This document shows, piece after piece, positions 26,805 to 34,717 of a stretch of DNA of 64,000 nt. A program made the position numbers and the translations under genes. Under the pieces are notes generated by a model that worked only from the letters and a program-made list of their open reading frames with translations, ran no database searches and had not been told where the DNA came from. The DNA is from Roseiarcus sp963836695. Lineage in GTDB: Bacteria > Pseudomonadota > Alphaproteobacteria > Rhizobiales > Beijerinckiaceae. The stretch lies in the NCBI GenBank assembly GCA_963836695.1, contig CAWIKX010000040.1, positions 1 to 64,000 of the forward strand, written 5' to 3'. Positions within the stretch are counted from its first letter, which is position 1; each line of letters starts with the position of its first letter.

Positions 26805-26865
26805 AAGGCTACCGCTCCGGCCTCGCATCCCATGGATTGCTTCGCTTTGCTCGCAATGATGATGC
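26805..26865. repeat. REP-like palindromic repeat
   Basis: GATTGCTTCGCTTTGCTCGC followed by AATGATGAT near 26832-26860 matches the widespread short repeat whose minus-strand translation reads HCEQSEAIHGM. It lies between the candidate precursor gene and rlmE. Confidence 0.5.
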
Positions 26866-26935
26866 TGATTCACCCCCTAGCGCATCACGCTATGGGTATT
26901 TCTACCTAGAAGCTCGTCGTTGTCTGTGACGCAGG

Positions 26936-27673
26936 TCACACAGCGGGCATTTTAGGCGGTAGTTCCGTAGCCGCTGACGCCGCTACGCCCCTGAACCCGG
27001 TCGCCAGCAAATAAAGCTCAGCGCTGTCGGCGCGGCTCGCCTTGGGCTTCACATGCCGCACGGTAGCAAACTCGCGCTTGAGGCGAGCGAGCAGTTCGCC
27101 CTCGGCCCCTCCTTGCAGGACCTTGGCGAGAAAAATCCACCCGGGCCTAAGACTTCGCTGGCGAAATCGGCGGCGAGCTCGACCAGACCGACGATGCGCA
27201 GTTGATCCGTCTTGCGGTGGCCAGTGGCGTTGGCGGCCATGTCGGAAATCACGCCGTTCGCAGCGACCCCCGAGCCATTCGCGTAGGCGCGCCGGCGCTT
27301 CGGGGTCGTGGAAGTCCATCTGCCGGAACTCCACCCCTTCGATTGGGTCCATCTCCAGGAGATCGATGGCGATCACCCGTCCCCTGCCCTCATGCGCGCC
27401 AACCCGCGCCGCCGCGACCTGACTCCAGCCGCCGGGGGCCGCGCCCAGATCGACAATGCGCTGACCCGGCTTGAACATCTTGTACTTGTCGTCGATCTCG
27501 AGGAGCTTGTAGGCCGCGCGCGACCGGTAGCCTTCACGGCGCGCCTGGGCGACGTAGGGATCATTGAGCTGGCGCTCGAGCCAGCGGGCCGACGCCGGTG
27601 TTCGCTTGCGGGAGGACTTGACCCGGGTCTTGAGCGCCCGGCCGCCTTCGCGGCCCGAGCCGCCCGTCGTCAC
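26936..27673 (-). CDS. rlmE: 23S rRNA (uridine-2552-2'-O)-methyltransferase RlmE, frameshifted
   Basis: RlmE (FtsJ/RrmJ) methylates U2552 of 23S rRNA in the assembled 50S subunit. The N-terminal segment has RQLNDPYVAQARREGYRSRAAYKLLEIDDKY and the SAM motif IVDLGAAPGGWSQVAA. GVISDMAANATGHRKTDQLR, with the catalytic D-MA-N-G-H, lies in a second frame near 27170-27250. LAKVLQGGAEGELLARLKREF and VKPKASRADSAELYLLATGF lie in the first frame again. Two compensating indels near 27255 and 27145 explain this. The GTG start at 27673 overlaps the ppx stop (GTGA). Confidence 0.88.
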   Translation of the reverse strand: MTTGGSGREGGRALKTRVKSSRKRTPASARWLERQLNDPYVAQARREGYRSRAAYKLLEIDDKYKMFKPGQRIVDLGAAPGGWSQVAAARVGAHEGRGRVIAIDLLEMDPIEGVEFRQMDFHDPEAPARLREWLGGRCERRDFRHGRQRHWPPQDGSTAHRRSGRARRRFRQRSLRPGWIFLAKVLQGGAEGELLARLKREFATVRHVKPKASRADSAELYLLATGFRGVAASAATELPPKMPAV

Positions 27674-28767
27674 CAGCGCTCGCGCGGGCGGCGGTGCGGC
27701 CCCACCCCGTCGGCGCGCATCATATGACTGAGGATTCCCTCGCGCAGGCCACGGTCTGCGATGCGCAGCCGCTCGGCCGGGAAATGCTGCCAAATCGCCT
27801 CCAGGATGGCGCAGCCGGCGAGCACCAGATCGGCGCGTTCGTGGCCGATGCAGGCGTTGGCGGCGCGCTCGGCGTAGCTCATGGCTCGCAATCGCGCGAT
27901 TGCCGCGTCGACCTCCGCCCGGCCAAGCCATAAGCCGTCGACCGCTCGCCGGTCATAGCGCGGCAGATTGAGATGCACGCCCGCAATGGTTGTGACCGTG
28001 CCGGAAGTGCCGAGCAAATGGAAGCGGTCGCAACGCGCCTCGTCCGCCACATTGGCGACGAAAGGCGCAAGCGCCTCCGAGACATGGGCGGTCATGGCGT
28101 CGAAAGCTTCGTCGCTCACGTCCACGCCGCCGAACGTCTCGGCCAGCGTCACCACGCCGAGCCTCAGCGATTCCCACGTCTTCACCCGGTTCGACCCCTG
28201 CGGCGCGCGAGGATCGAAGCCAAGCCATATGATCTCGGAGGATCCGCCCCCGATATCGAACATAACCGTCGAGCGGGCGTCCTTGTCAGCGAGATCGCCG
28301 ACGCCCGCCGCGGCGAGATGCGCCTCGGTCTCACGGTCGACAATCTCGAGCTCGATGCCGAGCCGTTCGCGAACCTCGGCGACAAAGTCTGGCCCATTGG
28401 TGGCCGCGCGGCAGGCTTCGGTCGCGATGGTGCGCGCGCGAGTGACCCCACGCGCCGCCATCTTGTCCCGACAGACCTTCAAGGCTTCAATGGTGCGGGC
28501 GATCGCCGCCTCGCTCAAGCGTCCCGACAGCGACAGCCCTTCGCCTAAGCGAACGATGCGCGAGAAGGCGTCGATGACCCGGAATCCCTGAGAGGTCGGC
28601 CGCGCCACCAGGAGCCGGCAATTGTTCGTTCCCAGATCCAGCGCCGCATAGATCCCGCCCCAGCCATTGCGTGCGCCGGCCGGGCTCTGAGATGAAAACG
28701 GCGCGTGAAGCCCAGCGTCTGGACCCCACGTCGAAACTTGACTCAAACTGCTCCCACCCCGCCTCAC
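27670..28767 (-). CDS. ppx: Ppx/GppA family phosphatase (exopolyphosphatase-like)
   Basis: A 365-residue protein with the ASKHA-type phosphate loops: YAALDLGTNNCRLLVARP near residues 40-57 and STVMFDIGGGSSEIIWLGF near 171-189. TRARTIATEACRAATNGPDF and LLGTSGTVTTIAGVH are conserved family blocks. Members hydrolyse polyphosphate or pppGpp; this short form is followed by rlmE in many alphaproteobacteria. The gene starts with GTG at 28767 and is coupled to rlmE by GTGA. Confidence 0.88.
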   Translation of the reverse strand: MRRGGSSLSQVSTWGPDAGLHAPFSSQSPAGARNGWGGIYAALDLGTNNCRLLVARPTSQGFRVIDAFSRIVRLGEGLSLSGRLSEAAIARTIEALKVCRDKMAARGVTRARTIATEACRAATNGPDFVAEVRERLGIELEIVDRETEAHLAAAGVGDLADKDARSTVMFDIGGGSSEIIWLGFDPRAPQGSNRVKTWESLRLGVVTLAETFGGVDVSDEAFDAMTAHVSEALAPFVANVADEARCDRFHLLGTSGTVTTIAGVHLNLPRYDRRAVDGLWLGRAEVDAAIARLRAMSYAERAANACIGHERADLVLAGCAILEAIWQHFPAERLRIADRGLREGILSHMMRADGVGPHRRPRERW

Positions 28768-28844
28768 GCCGCCCTGTCAGGCCGCGCCCATTGTCAACCG
28801 AGTGTAGCAATGTTGACGGCGGATGCAACGCGCTTACGTGCAGA

Positions 28845-29306
28845 TCACAACTTGAAGAACGGATGATGAACCTTGTCGCCCACCTTGAGCCCGATCGACG
28901 CCGCGATCCCGCCGTTCAATTCGAGCACCGCGATACAAGGTCCGCCGGAAGGAATGACGCGCTCGGACAAAGGTTCGGCATTGGCCACGATGCGGGTCAC
29001 AACCCCTGAGGGCGCAATGAAAATCATGTCGAGCGGGATGTAAGTGTTCTTCATCCAGAACGCCACGGGCGCCTCGCGATCGAACTCGAACAGCATGCCA
29101 TGGTCGGCGGCCATGTAGCGGCGGTCCATGAGTCCATGTTCGCGGGTTGCATCGTTATTGGCGATCTCGATCTGAAACGAATGCCGTCCGGTGGAAGTGA
29201 CGATCTCGAGCGAATCAGGCTCGGCGCCCTGGGCCGCGACGCAAGCAGCGGCGAGGAAAGCGAGAAAAGCCAGCCCCGCACATAGTCGAACTCCGATCGC
29301 CCTCAT
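28845..29306 (-). CDS. Exported DUF192 family protein
   Basis: A 153-residue protein: a signal peptide (AGLAFLAFLAAACVAAQGAE), then the DUF192 domain with FQIEIANNDATREHGLMDRRYMAADHGMLFEFD, PVAFWMKNTYIPLDMIFI and CIAVLELNGGIAASIGLKVGD. Function is unknown. In Hyphomicrobiales it is commonly found downstream of the double cold-shock gene, as here. Confidence 0.9.
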   Translation of the reverse strand: MRAIGVRLCAGLAFLAFLAAACVAAQGAEPDSLEIVTSTGRHSFQIEIANNDATREHGLMDRRYMAADHGMLFEFDREAPVAFWMKNTYIPLDMIFIAPSGVVTRIVANAEPLSERVIPSGGPCIAVLELNGGIAASIGLKVGDKVHHPFFKL

Positions 29307-29448
29307 CGCCGCTCCTCGGTCCCTCGCGCGCTCGTCGCGCGACGGTCGGCAGGTTTCAAGAGCAAGCAGAAGGGCGCGTCAAGCGCTTGAACCATCAGGC
29401 CGCCTCAGAGACGCGCCGTCCGGCGCTCCTCAGAATAAGAGCCGATGT

Positions 29449-30045
29449 TCAGTGCGTTGTGGAGAACTTCGAACTGTCGAGCGGCCTCACCTCGGCGGCC
29501 ATCAAGCCCTTCGGCCCGGGACCGAACCGGACCAGCATGCTGTCGCCCGGCTTCGGATCGATGAAGCCGTAGCGGCGCAACGTCTCCATATGGACGAAAA
29601 TGTCCTCGGTGCCCTCGCCGCGAGTGAGGAAGCCGAAGCCCCGGGTCCGGTTGAACCATTTGACGACGACAATCTCGAATGCGCCGACCGAGCTCGCCTG
29701 CGCCCGCGTGCGCGGCGGCGCAAGGTCTGGAATCGAGGCCGGGTCGGGCTCGGTGATCGAAAGCACCCTGAACACCTGCAAGCCGCGTTCACGCCGGTGG
29801 GCCTCGGCGACAACTCGCGCGCCTTCGCGAAGGGTAGTGAATCCGTCGCGCCTGAGGACGGTCACATGGATGAGGATATCAGCCTCGCCGCTGTCCGGCA
29901 CAATGAAGCCATAGCCCTTGGCGGCGTCGAACCATTTAATCCGCCCAGCCACCTCGACCAGTCCGACCGGGCGTTCGTCGCTGTCCGCCATCCGCGCCGT
30001 CGATTCCAACGGCTTACCAAATTCATCGCTCAATTCGGCCCCCAC
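29449..30045 (-). CDS. Cold-shock protein with two cold-shock domains
   Basis: A 198-residue protein. The first domain begins VAGRIKWFDAAKGYGFIVPD and includes DILIHVTVLRRDG; the second has FEIVVVKWFNRTRGFGFLTRGEG and EDIFVHMETLRRYGF. Both keep the RNP1 (KGYGFI, RGFGFL) and RNP2 (DILIHV, DIFVHM) nucleic-acid-binding motifs. It probably acts as an RNA chaperone. The start may be GTG 30045 or ATG 29991 (MADSDERPVG); neither has a strong ribosome binding site. Confidence 0.88.
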   Translation of the reverse strand: MGAELSDEFGKPLESTARMADSDERPVGLVEVAGRIKWFDAAKGYGFIVPDSGEADILIHVTVLRRDGFTTLREGARVVAEAHRRERGLQVFRVLSITEPDPASIPDLAPPRTRAQASSVGAFEIVVVKWFNRTRGFGFLTRGEGTEDIFVHMETLRRYGFIDPKPGDSMLVRFGPGPKGLMAAEVRPLDSSKFSTTH

Positions 30046-30233
30046 TCAACGCGTCGGCTCTAACATCGTAGCCGTCCATGAATCTCTTGCACGTCGCGAT
30101 TGGGACCATCCGCTCAGGCCCCCGCCAAGAAGCGGAGATCCGCAGCGCAAGTGATTCGTCCCCAAGATAGCAAATCGCGCGGCGCTGAATATAGGAAACA
30201 TGCGAAACTGGAGCGTGGCTGTGGATAGGGAGC

Positions 30234-30270
30234 AAAAAAAATCCCGCTGCGCCGCAATGGCCAACGGGAT
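30234..30270 (-). terminator. Rho-independent terminator downstream of rpoZ
   Basis: On the minus strand ATCCCG and CGGGAT pair around an 18-base GC-rich loop that can pair further, and are followed by a run of eight U (30234-30241). It lies 55 bases past the rpoZ stop, beyond an 18-bp perfect palindrome (CGCAGCGGCGCCGCTGCG, 30283-30300). Confidence 0.7.
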
Positions 30271-30324
30271 GGTGCAACTGAACGCAGCGGCGCCGCTGCG
30301 TGAGGGCGACAGCCGTGGTTAAAA

Positions 30325-30720
30325 CTATTCGCCGTCATCCTCCGGCTCCGGCGGCGGCGTCAGACCCTCGAGCCCGCGCAGCAAATCCTCTTCGGTCATA
30401 CGATCGAACTGCACGTCAGCGCCAGCTTCGATCTGAGTTTGCAGTTCCGGATTGACCATCGGCGGCGCAGCCTCGGCCTCCGGCTCGTCGATCTCAACAT
30501 GCTTCTGAAGCGCATGGATGACATCCTCGCGCAGATCGCCGGGCGCGAGCTTGCCATCGCCGATCTCGCGCAGCGCGACGACCGGATTCTTGTCATTGTC
30601 GCGCTGAACGGAAATCGGGGCGCCGGACGAGATCGCCCGCGCGCGGTGGCTGGCCATCAGGACCAGATCAAATCGGTTGTCGACCTTGTCGATGCAATCC
30701 TCGACGGTGACGCGAGCCAT
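30325..30720 (-). CDS. rpoZ: RNA polymerase omega subunit
   Basis: A 131-residue protein from ATG 30720: MARVTVEDCIDKVDNRFDLV is the diagnostic start, followed by LMASHRARAISSGAPISVQRDNDKNPVVALREIGDG. The acidic tail (MTEEDLLRGLEGL, then PPPEPEDDGE) is typical of alphaproteobacterial omega. GGAG lies upstream of the ATG. The BrnTA cassette now lies just upstream. Confidence 0.95.
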   Translation of the reverse strand: MARVTVEDCIDKVDNRFDLVLMASHRARAISSGAPISVQRDNDKNPVVALREIGDGKLAPGDLREDVIHALQKHVEIDEPEAEAAPPMVNPELQTQIEAGADVQFDRMTEEDLLRGLEGLTPPPEPEDDGE

Positions 30721-30808
30721 GGAGAACTCCTCGGCTGTTGAAACGAGCGGCGAAATGGAAGCGCGCCTCGTACACCGCGCGCGCGAAGGATGCAAGTCAT
30801 TCCCAGTG

Positions 30809-31024
30809 TTAGGCGACGAGCTTCTTGCGGAGCAAATCATTCACATAGGCGCTGACGTTTGGAATGGCCCTCAGGCGATCGGCGACATCGGGATCGAGCA
30901 TAATGTTGACGCGCCGCTTCTTTGCTTCTGCGGGCATGGACGGACGCCCACGCTTGGCGGTTGCGAAGAATTCCTGATCGAGCTCCCGGACCTCGCCGTC
31001 ACGGTTGATGTATGGCCTCTTCAT
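30809..31024 (-). CDS. brnA: BrnA family antitoxin
   Basis: A 71-residue antitoxin: MKRPYINRDGEVRELDQEFF, then SMPAEAKKRRVNIMLDPDVADRLRA, a ribbon-helix-helix DNA-binding segment. BrnA binds and blocks BrnT and represses the operon. It overlaps the end of brnT by 26 bases. The C-terminus NVSAYVNDLLRKKLVA would complete the RHH dimer. Confidence 0.8.
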   Translation of the reverse strand: MKRPYINRDGEVRELDQEFFATAKRGRPSMPAEAKKRRVNIMLDPDVADRLRAIPNVSAYVNDLLRKKLVA

Positions 31025-31277
31025 ACTTGTTTCTTTCTCTCTCGTTCGCTTTGCGAAGGCTGATCACGCGAAGAACCTCGCCACGGCGACACCAAGCGAA
31101 AACGCACAGGCGATTGTCGATCGCGGCCATTGTGACAAACCGGGCCTCCGCATAGTCTACGCGAGTGTCTTCAACGGTGAAGGCAGTATCCCAATCGACC
31201 CTGGCGACATCCGCGAAATCAAGGCCGCGTTCCGTAAGAGCCCTGTTTCGCTTCTTGTCATCCCACTCGAGCCTCAC
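30999..31277 (-). CDS. brnT: BrnT family ribonuclease toxin
   Basis: A 92-residue toxin with the BrnT layout: LEWDDKKRNRALTERGLDFADVARVDWD at the N-terminus (usually WD-KN---KHG--F--A), a beta-sheet core ARFVTMAAIDNRLCVFAWCRRGEVLRVISLRKANERERNKYE, where the conserved R-IS-RKA-E-ER is clear. BrnT cleaves RNA and stops translation. The start is GTG 31277. The pair is flanked by 17-bp direct repeats. Confidence 0.85.
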   Translation of the reverse strand: MRLEWDDKKRNRALTERGLDFADVARVDWDTAFTVEDTRVDYAEARFVTMAAIDNRLCVFAWCRRGEVLRVISLRKANERERNKYEEAIHQP

Positions 31278-31288
31278 AGGTATTTATA

Positions 31289-31325
31289 TACACACATAAA
31301 AGGGCGCCGTCAATAAACGTGTGTA
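31289..31325. promoter_or_regulatory. Candidate brnTA operator
   Basis: TACACAC (31289-31295) and GTGTGTA (31319-31325) form an inverted repeat with a 23-base spacer, 12 bases upstream of the brnT start in an AT-rich stretch (TATTTATATACACACATAAA). BrnA autorepression through such half-sites is known for the family; the assignment here is inferred. Confidence 0.4.
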
Positions 31326-31359
31326 CGAAAATGCGGCAGGCTCGAACGGAGGATGCAAG

Positions 31360-32571
31360 TCATTCCGGCGCGGGCGCAGCTTCGGCTCTTAGCACCGAAG
31401 CGCTTCGGCGCGCTGTCCGCATCCGGGTCATGACGGCCGCGAACGCATGAGCGAAACGGTCGACATCGGCTTCCGTCGACGCCCAGCCGAGACTGAGGCG
31501 GATCGCGCCGCGCGCCAGCGCCGCGGGCGCGCCCATCGCCGCTAGCACATGCGACGGCGAGACCTTCCCCGACGAGCAGGCGGAGCCCGAGCTCACCGCG
31601 ACGCCGGCGAGATCGAGCGCAATCATTAGCGTCGCGGCTTCCACGCCGGGAACGGCGAATGAGACGGTGTTGGGCAATCTTGGCGCGGCCTCAGCAAAGA
31701 TGACCGCATCGGCGGCGACCGAACGGACCGCGATCGTGAGGCGCTCGCGCAACGCGATCAGCCGCGCCGGCTCATCGTCCAGCTCGGCGAGGCACACGCG
31801 CGCTGCGGCGCCGAAAGCCGCGATCGTCGCTACGGATTCGGTGCCCGCGCGCGCTCCCCGCTCCTGGCCGCCGCCGCGAATGAGCGGCGCGCCGAGACTG
31901 ATGCCTGCGCGCGCCGCCACGAGCGCGCCGGCCCCCTTGAGAGCGCCCATCTTGTGGGCCGAAAGCATCAGCGCGTCGGCGCCCAGCGCGTCGATATTGC
32001 AGGCCATCCGCCCAGCCATCTGCACCGCGTCGCAGAAAACGAAGCCGCCGGCGGCATGGACCAGGGCTGCGGCTTCCTCGACCGGCTGGATCACGCCGGT
32101 CTCGTTGTTTGCGCCCTGCAGCGCCAAAAGCACGCGCCCCGGGCGGGCGCAAGCGGCTTCGAGCCAGTCGAGGTTGATGCGGCCGCTCGGCAGCAAGGGC
32201 GCCGTTTCCGCCGTCGAAAACCGATGCCCTGACACGACGCAGGCGTGCTCGCCGGCGGAAACTATGAGCCGCTCGAGCGGCGGGGCGCTGGGGCCGCCGC
32301 CGAACAGTGGATTGAGCGCGGCGTTCGCCGCCTCGGCGCCCCCGGAGACGAATGTGACGCAGCGGGCGCTGACCCCCGCCAGCCGCGCGATTTCGCTCCT
32401 CGCGTCCTCGACGATGCGCCGCGCGGCTCGGCCCTCGGCGTGGACTGACGAGGGATTGCCGGTCGTCTCCATCGCGGAGAGTGCGGCCTCGCGCGCCTCC
32501 GCGCGCAAAGGCGCGGTCGCGTTATTGTCGAGATAGGCTCGGCTCAGTGCGCCCCTACCGGCGGCGATCAC
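31360..32571 (-). CDS. Cysteine desulfurase, NifS/IscS-like
   Basis: A PLP enzyme that takes sulfur from cysteine for Fe-S clusters or other thio-compounds. Visible are RAYLDNNATAPLRAEAREA, the PLP-contact FVSGGAEAANAAL, NNETGVIQPVEE, the catalytic lysine in MLSAHKMGALKGAGAL, and the active-site loop cysteine in VAVSSGSACSSGKVSPSHV. Start choice is uncertain: GTG 32571 is close to the usual family start, while a TTG at 32631 would add 20 residues. It probably belongs to the second, suf-associated copy type. Confidence 0.85.
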   Translation of the reverse strand: MIAAGRGALSRAYLDNNATAPLRAEAREAALSAMETTGNPSSVHAEGRAARRIVEDARSEIARLAGVSARCVTFVSGGAEAANAALNPLFGGGPSAPPLERLIVSAGEHACVVSGHRFSTAETAPLLPSGRINLDWLEAACARPGRVLLALQGANNETGVIQPVEEAAALVHAAGGFVFCDAVQMAGRMACNIDALGADALMLSAHKMGALKGAGALVAARAGISLGAPLIRGGGQERGARAGTESVATIAAFGAAARVCLAELDDEPARLIALRERLTIAVRSVAADAVIFAEAAPRLPNTVSFAVPGVEAATLMIALDLAGVAVSSGSACSSGKVSPSHVLAAMGAPAALARGAIRLSLGWASTEADVDRFAHAFAAVMTRMRTARRSASVLRAEAAPAPE

Positions 32572-32781
32572 GGCGCCGACTCTCGCGTCTGGGACGAAAA
32601 CCGCGGCGGGATCGGCGGTTTTTCCTTGCAATTGCCGATGGCCAGCGTGCTATGAGGCAGCCTCCGAAGCGAGGCCCCGTCGACTGATCGAGACAGATTC
32701 GCGCTTAGTTTCGCGCCGCAAGACGTGAAGGGGTGCGCTCGACGCCCGGCTAGGGGCGCTTCATGGCAGTGTGGAGTGTTC

Positions 32782-33492
32782 ATGCCAGAGGTTTTCTTTA
32801 CTGGTCCCGCCGGTAGGCTCGAGGGTCGATTTCATCCCGCCAAGCAGCGCGGGGCGCCGATTGCGGTCGTTCTTCATTCTCACCCGCAGTTTGGCGGGAC
32901 GATGAACAATCAGATTGTCTACAACACTTATTATAGTTTTGCCGAACGCGGGTTTTCAGTGCTGCGGTTCAACTTCCGTGGAGTCGGGCGGTCGCAGGGC
33001 GCCTTCGACCATGGCCAGGGCGAGCTTTCGGACGCGGCTTCCGCTCTCGACTGGGCCCAGTCCATCAGCCCCGAGGCGCGCGCCTGCTGGATCGCCGGAG
33101 TGTCGTTCGGCTCCTGGATTGGCATGCAACTCCTGATGCGCAGGCCGGAGATCGAGGGCTTCATTTCGATCGCTCCCCCCGCCAATCGCTTCGATTTCAG
33201 CTTTCTTGCGCCCTGCCCTTCATCGGGACTATTTGTCCATGGCGACAAGGATCGAGTCGCGCCGCTGAGGGAGGTTCTGGGGCTGATCGAGAAACTGAAG
33301 ACCCAGAAGGGCATCCTCATCGAACATGCGGTGATCCCCGAGGCGAACCACTTCTTCGAGGATTGCATGGACGAACTGCAAACCGTGGTCGGCGCCTATC
33401 TCGACAAGCGTCTCGGCATGCCCCGTCATGCGCCCCCACCCGTGCGCAAGGATCGGGCGAAGCCGATTGCTCCGCCCCGCGACGCCGAATAG
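32782..33492 (+). CDS. Alpha/beta hydrolase
   Basis: A 236-residue hydrolase from ATG 32782 (MPEVFFTGPAGRLEGRFHPA). Family features: VVLHSHPQFGGTMNNQIVYN (oxyanion region), FNFRGVGRSQGAFDHGQGE, the nucleophile elbow GVSFGSWIG (G-x-S-x-G), VHGDKDRVAP (Asp) and IPEANHFF (His). The triad is complete. The family is widespread, with presumed esterase activity. It is 13 bases upstream of rnd, with which it is likely co-transcribed. Confidence 0.88.
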   Translation: MPEVFFTGPAGRLEGRFHPAKQRGAPIAVVLHSHPQFGGTMNNQIVYNTYYSFAERGFSVLRFNFRGVGRSQGAFDHGQGELSDAASALDWAQSISPEARACWIAGVSFGSWIGMQLLMRRPEIEGFISIAPPANRFDFSFLAPCPSSGLFVHGDKDRVAPLREVLGLIEKLKTQKGILIEHAVIPEANHFFEDCMDELQTVVGAYLDKRLGMPRHAPPPVRKDRAKPIAPPRDAE

Positions 33493-33505
33493 AGTCCCGA
33501 AACCG

Positions 33506-34684
33506 GTGTCCCTGATTACAACGACGGACGAGCTCGCGCAGGCTTGCCAACGCTTGGCACGTTCGCCGTTCGTCACCGTCGACACGGAGTTTTTGCGCGA
33601 GACGACCTTCTGGCCGATTTTATGCGTCGTCCAGCTCGCCTCGGACGACGAGGCGCTGGCGATCGACGCACTGGCTGAGGGCCTCGACCTCGAGCCGCTC
33701 TTGCAGCTGATGGCGGACGAGGACGTGGTCAAGGTGTTCCACGCCGCGAGGCAAGATCTCGAGATTTTCTGGAAACTTTCCGGGCTCGTGCCAACGCCGC
33801 TTTTCGACACCCAGGTCGCGGCCATGGTCTGCGGCTATGGCGAGCAGGTGTCCTATAGCGAACTCGTGCAGTCCATCTGTCATGTCGGAATCGACAAGTC
33901 CTCGCGGTTCACCGATTGGGCGCGCCGCCCGCTGGCGGAAGCGCAGATTGCTTACGCGATCGGCGACGTGACCCATCTGCGCGACATTTATAGAACGCTG
34001 TCCAAGCGGGTGACGACTGCCGGGCGCCAATCGTGGCTCGACGACGAGATGAAGACGCTGATCTCGCCTTCGACCTACGAGCAGCATCCCGAGCGCGCCT
34101 GGGAGCGCTACAAGAACAAGGCGCGCAAGCCCCGCGATCTCGCGGTCTTGATGGAGCTCGCCGCCTGGCGTGAAAGCGAGGCGCAGGCGCGCGACGTGCC
34201 CCGCGCGCGCGTGCTCAAGGACGAGGTGCTGATCGAGCTTGCCCTCGCCGCCCCGCGCACGCCCGAGGCGCTCGCCAACTTGCGCGCCTTCCCGCGAGGC
34301 ATGGAGCGCTCACGAGCCGGGGGAGAAATTCTGACGGCAATCGAGCGCGGGCTCGAGCGCGACCCCAAGACCTTGCCGAAAATCGAGCGCGAGCGGCGCA
34401 ACGGCGTCAATGTCGGCGCGACGGTCGAATTGCTTAAAGTCCTGCTGCGGCAAGTGAGCGAGGAGAGCGGCGTCGCCGGCAAATTGATCGCCACCGTCGA
34501 CGACCTCGAGGCGATCGCCCAGAGCGACAATGCGGATGTGCCAGCGCTCGACGGCTGGCGGCGAAAATTGTTCGGCGACAGGGCGATTGAACTCAAGCAT
34601 GGGCGCCTCGCGCTGACGGTCGAGAACGGCAAGGTCGTGACCCTCGAATGGCAGGACGCCGAAGCGCCCCATTCAGTGGCGTGA
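33506..34684 (+). CDS. rnd: Ribonuclease D
   Basis: A 392-residue 3'-5' exoribonuclease that trims tRNA precursors. The DEDD motifs are FVTVDTEFLRETTFWP, VVKVFHAARQDLEIFWKL and YAIGDVTHLRDIYRTL (DEDDy type). The HRDC region includes RARVLKDEVLIELAL and RGMERSRAGGEILTAIERG. The GTG at 33506 is preferred because the family begins at about VSLITTTDELAQAC and the longer frame upstream overlaps the hydrolase gene. Confidence 0.93.
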   Translation: MSLITTTDELAQACQRLARSPFVTVDTEFLRETTFWPILCVVQLASDDEALAIDALAEGLDLEPLLQLMADEDVVKVFHAARQDLEIFWKLSGLVPTPLFDTQVAAMVCGYGEQVSYSELVQSICHVGIDKSSRFTDWARRPLAEAQIAYAIGDVTHLRDIYRTLSKRVTTAGRQSWLDDEMKTLISPSTYEQHPERAWERYKNKARKPRDLAVLMELAAWRESEAQARDVPRARVLKDEVLIELALAAPRTPEALANLRAFPRGMERSRAGGEILTAIERGLERDPKTLPKIERERRNGVNVGATVELLKVLLRQVSEESGVAGKLIATVDDLEAIAQSDNADVPALDGWRRKLFGDRAIELKHGRLALTVENGKVVTLEWQDAEAPHSVA

Positions 34685-34717
34685 GATAGATCGGTCGCTG
34701 ACGCGGAGTTCCGCCCC

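Larger units (their letters stand above)
30787..31366. repeat. 17-bp direct repeats bounding the brnTA cassette
   Basis: AGGATGCAAGTCATTCC occurs at 30787-30803 and 31350-31366. The right copy overlaps the stop codon of the cysteine desulfurase gene; the left copy lies between brnA and rpoZ. One copy plus the brnTA DNA is 563 bp. This pattern is expected for insertion at the 3' end of a gene. Confidence 0.7.

Noticed and set aside
26610..26873. 87-codon minus-strand open frame beginning MNQHHHCEQSEAIHGM
   Set aside because: The N-terminus is the translation of a common REP-like repeat and the rest overlaps the candidate precursor gene in another frame.
30046..30233. Possible small RNA or tRNA between the cold-shock gene and rpoZ
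   Set aside because: No cloverleaf can be formed and no T-loop consensus is present; only the rpoZ terminator is convincing.
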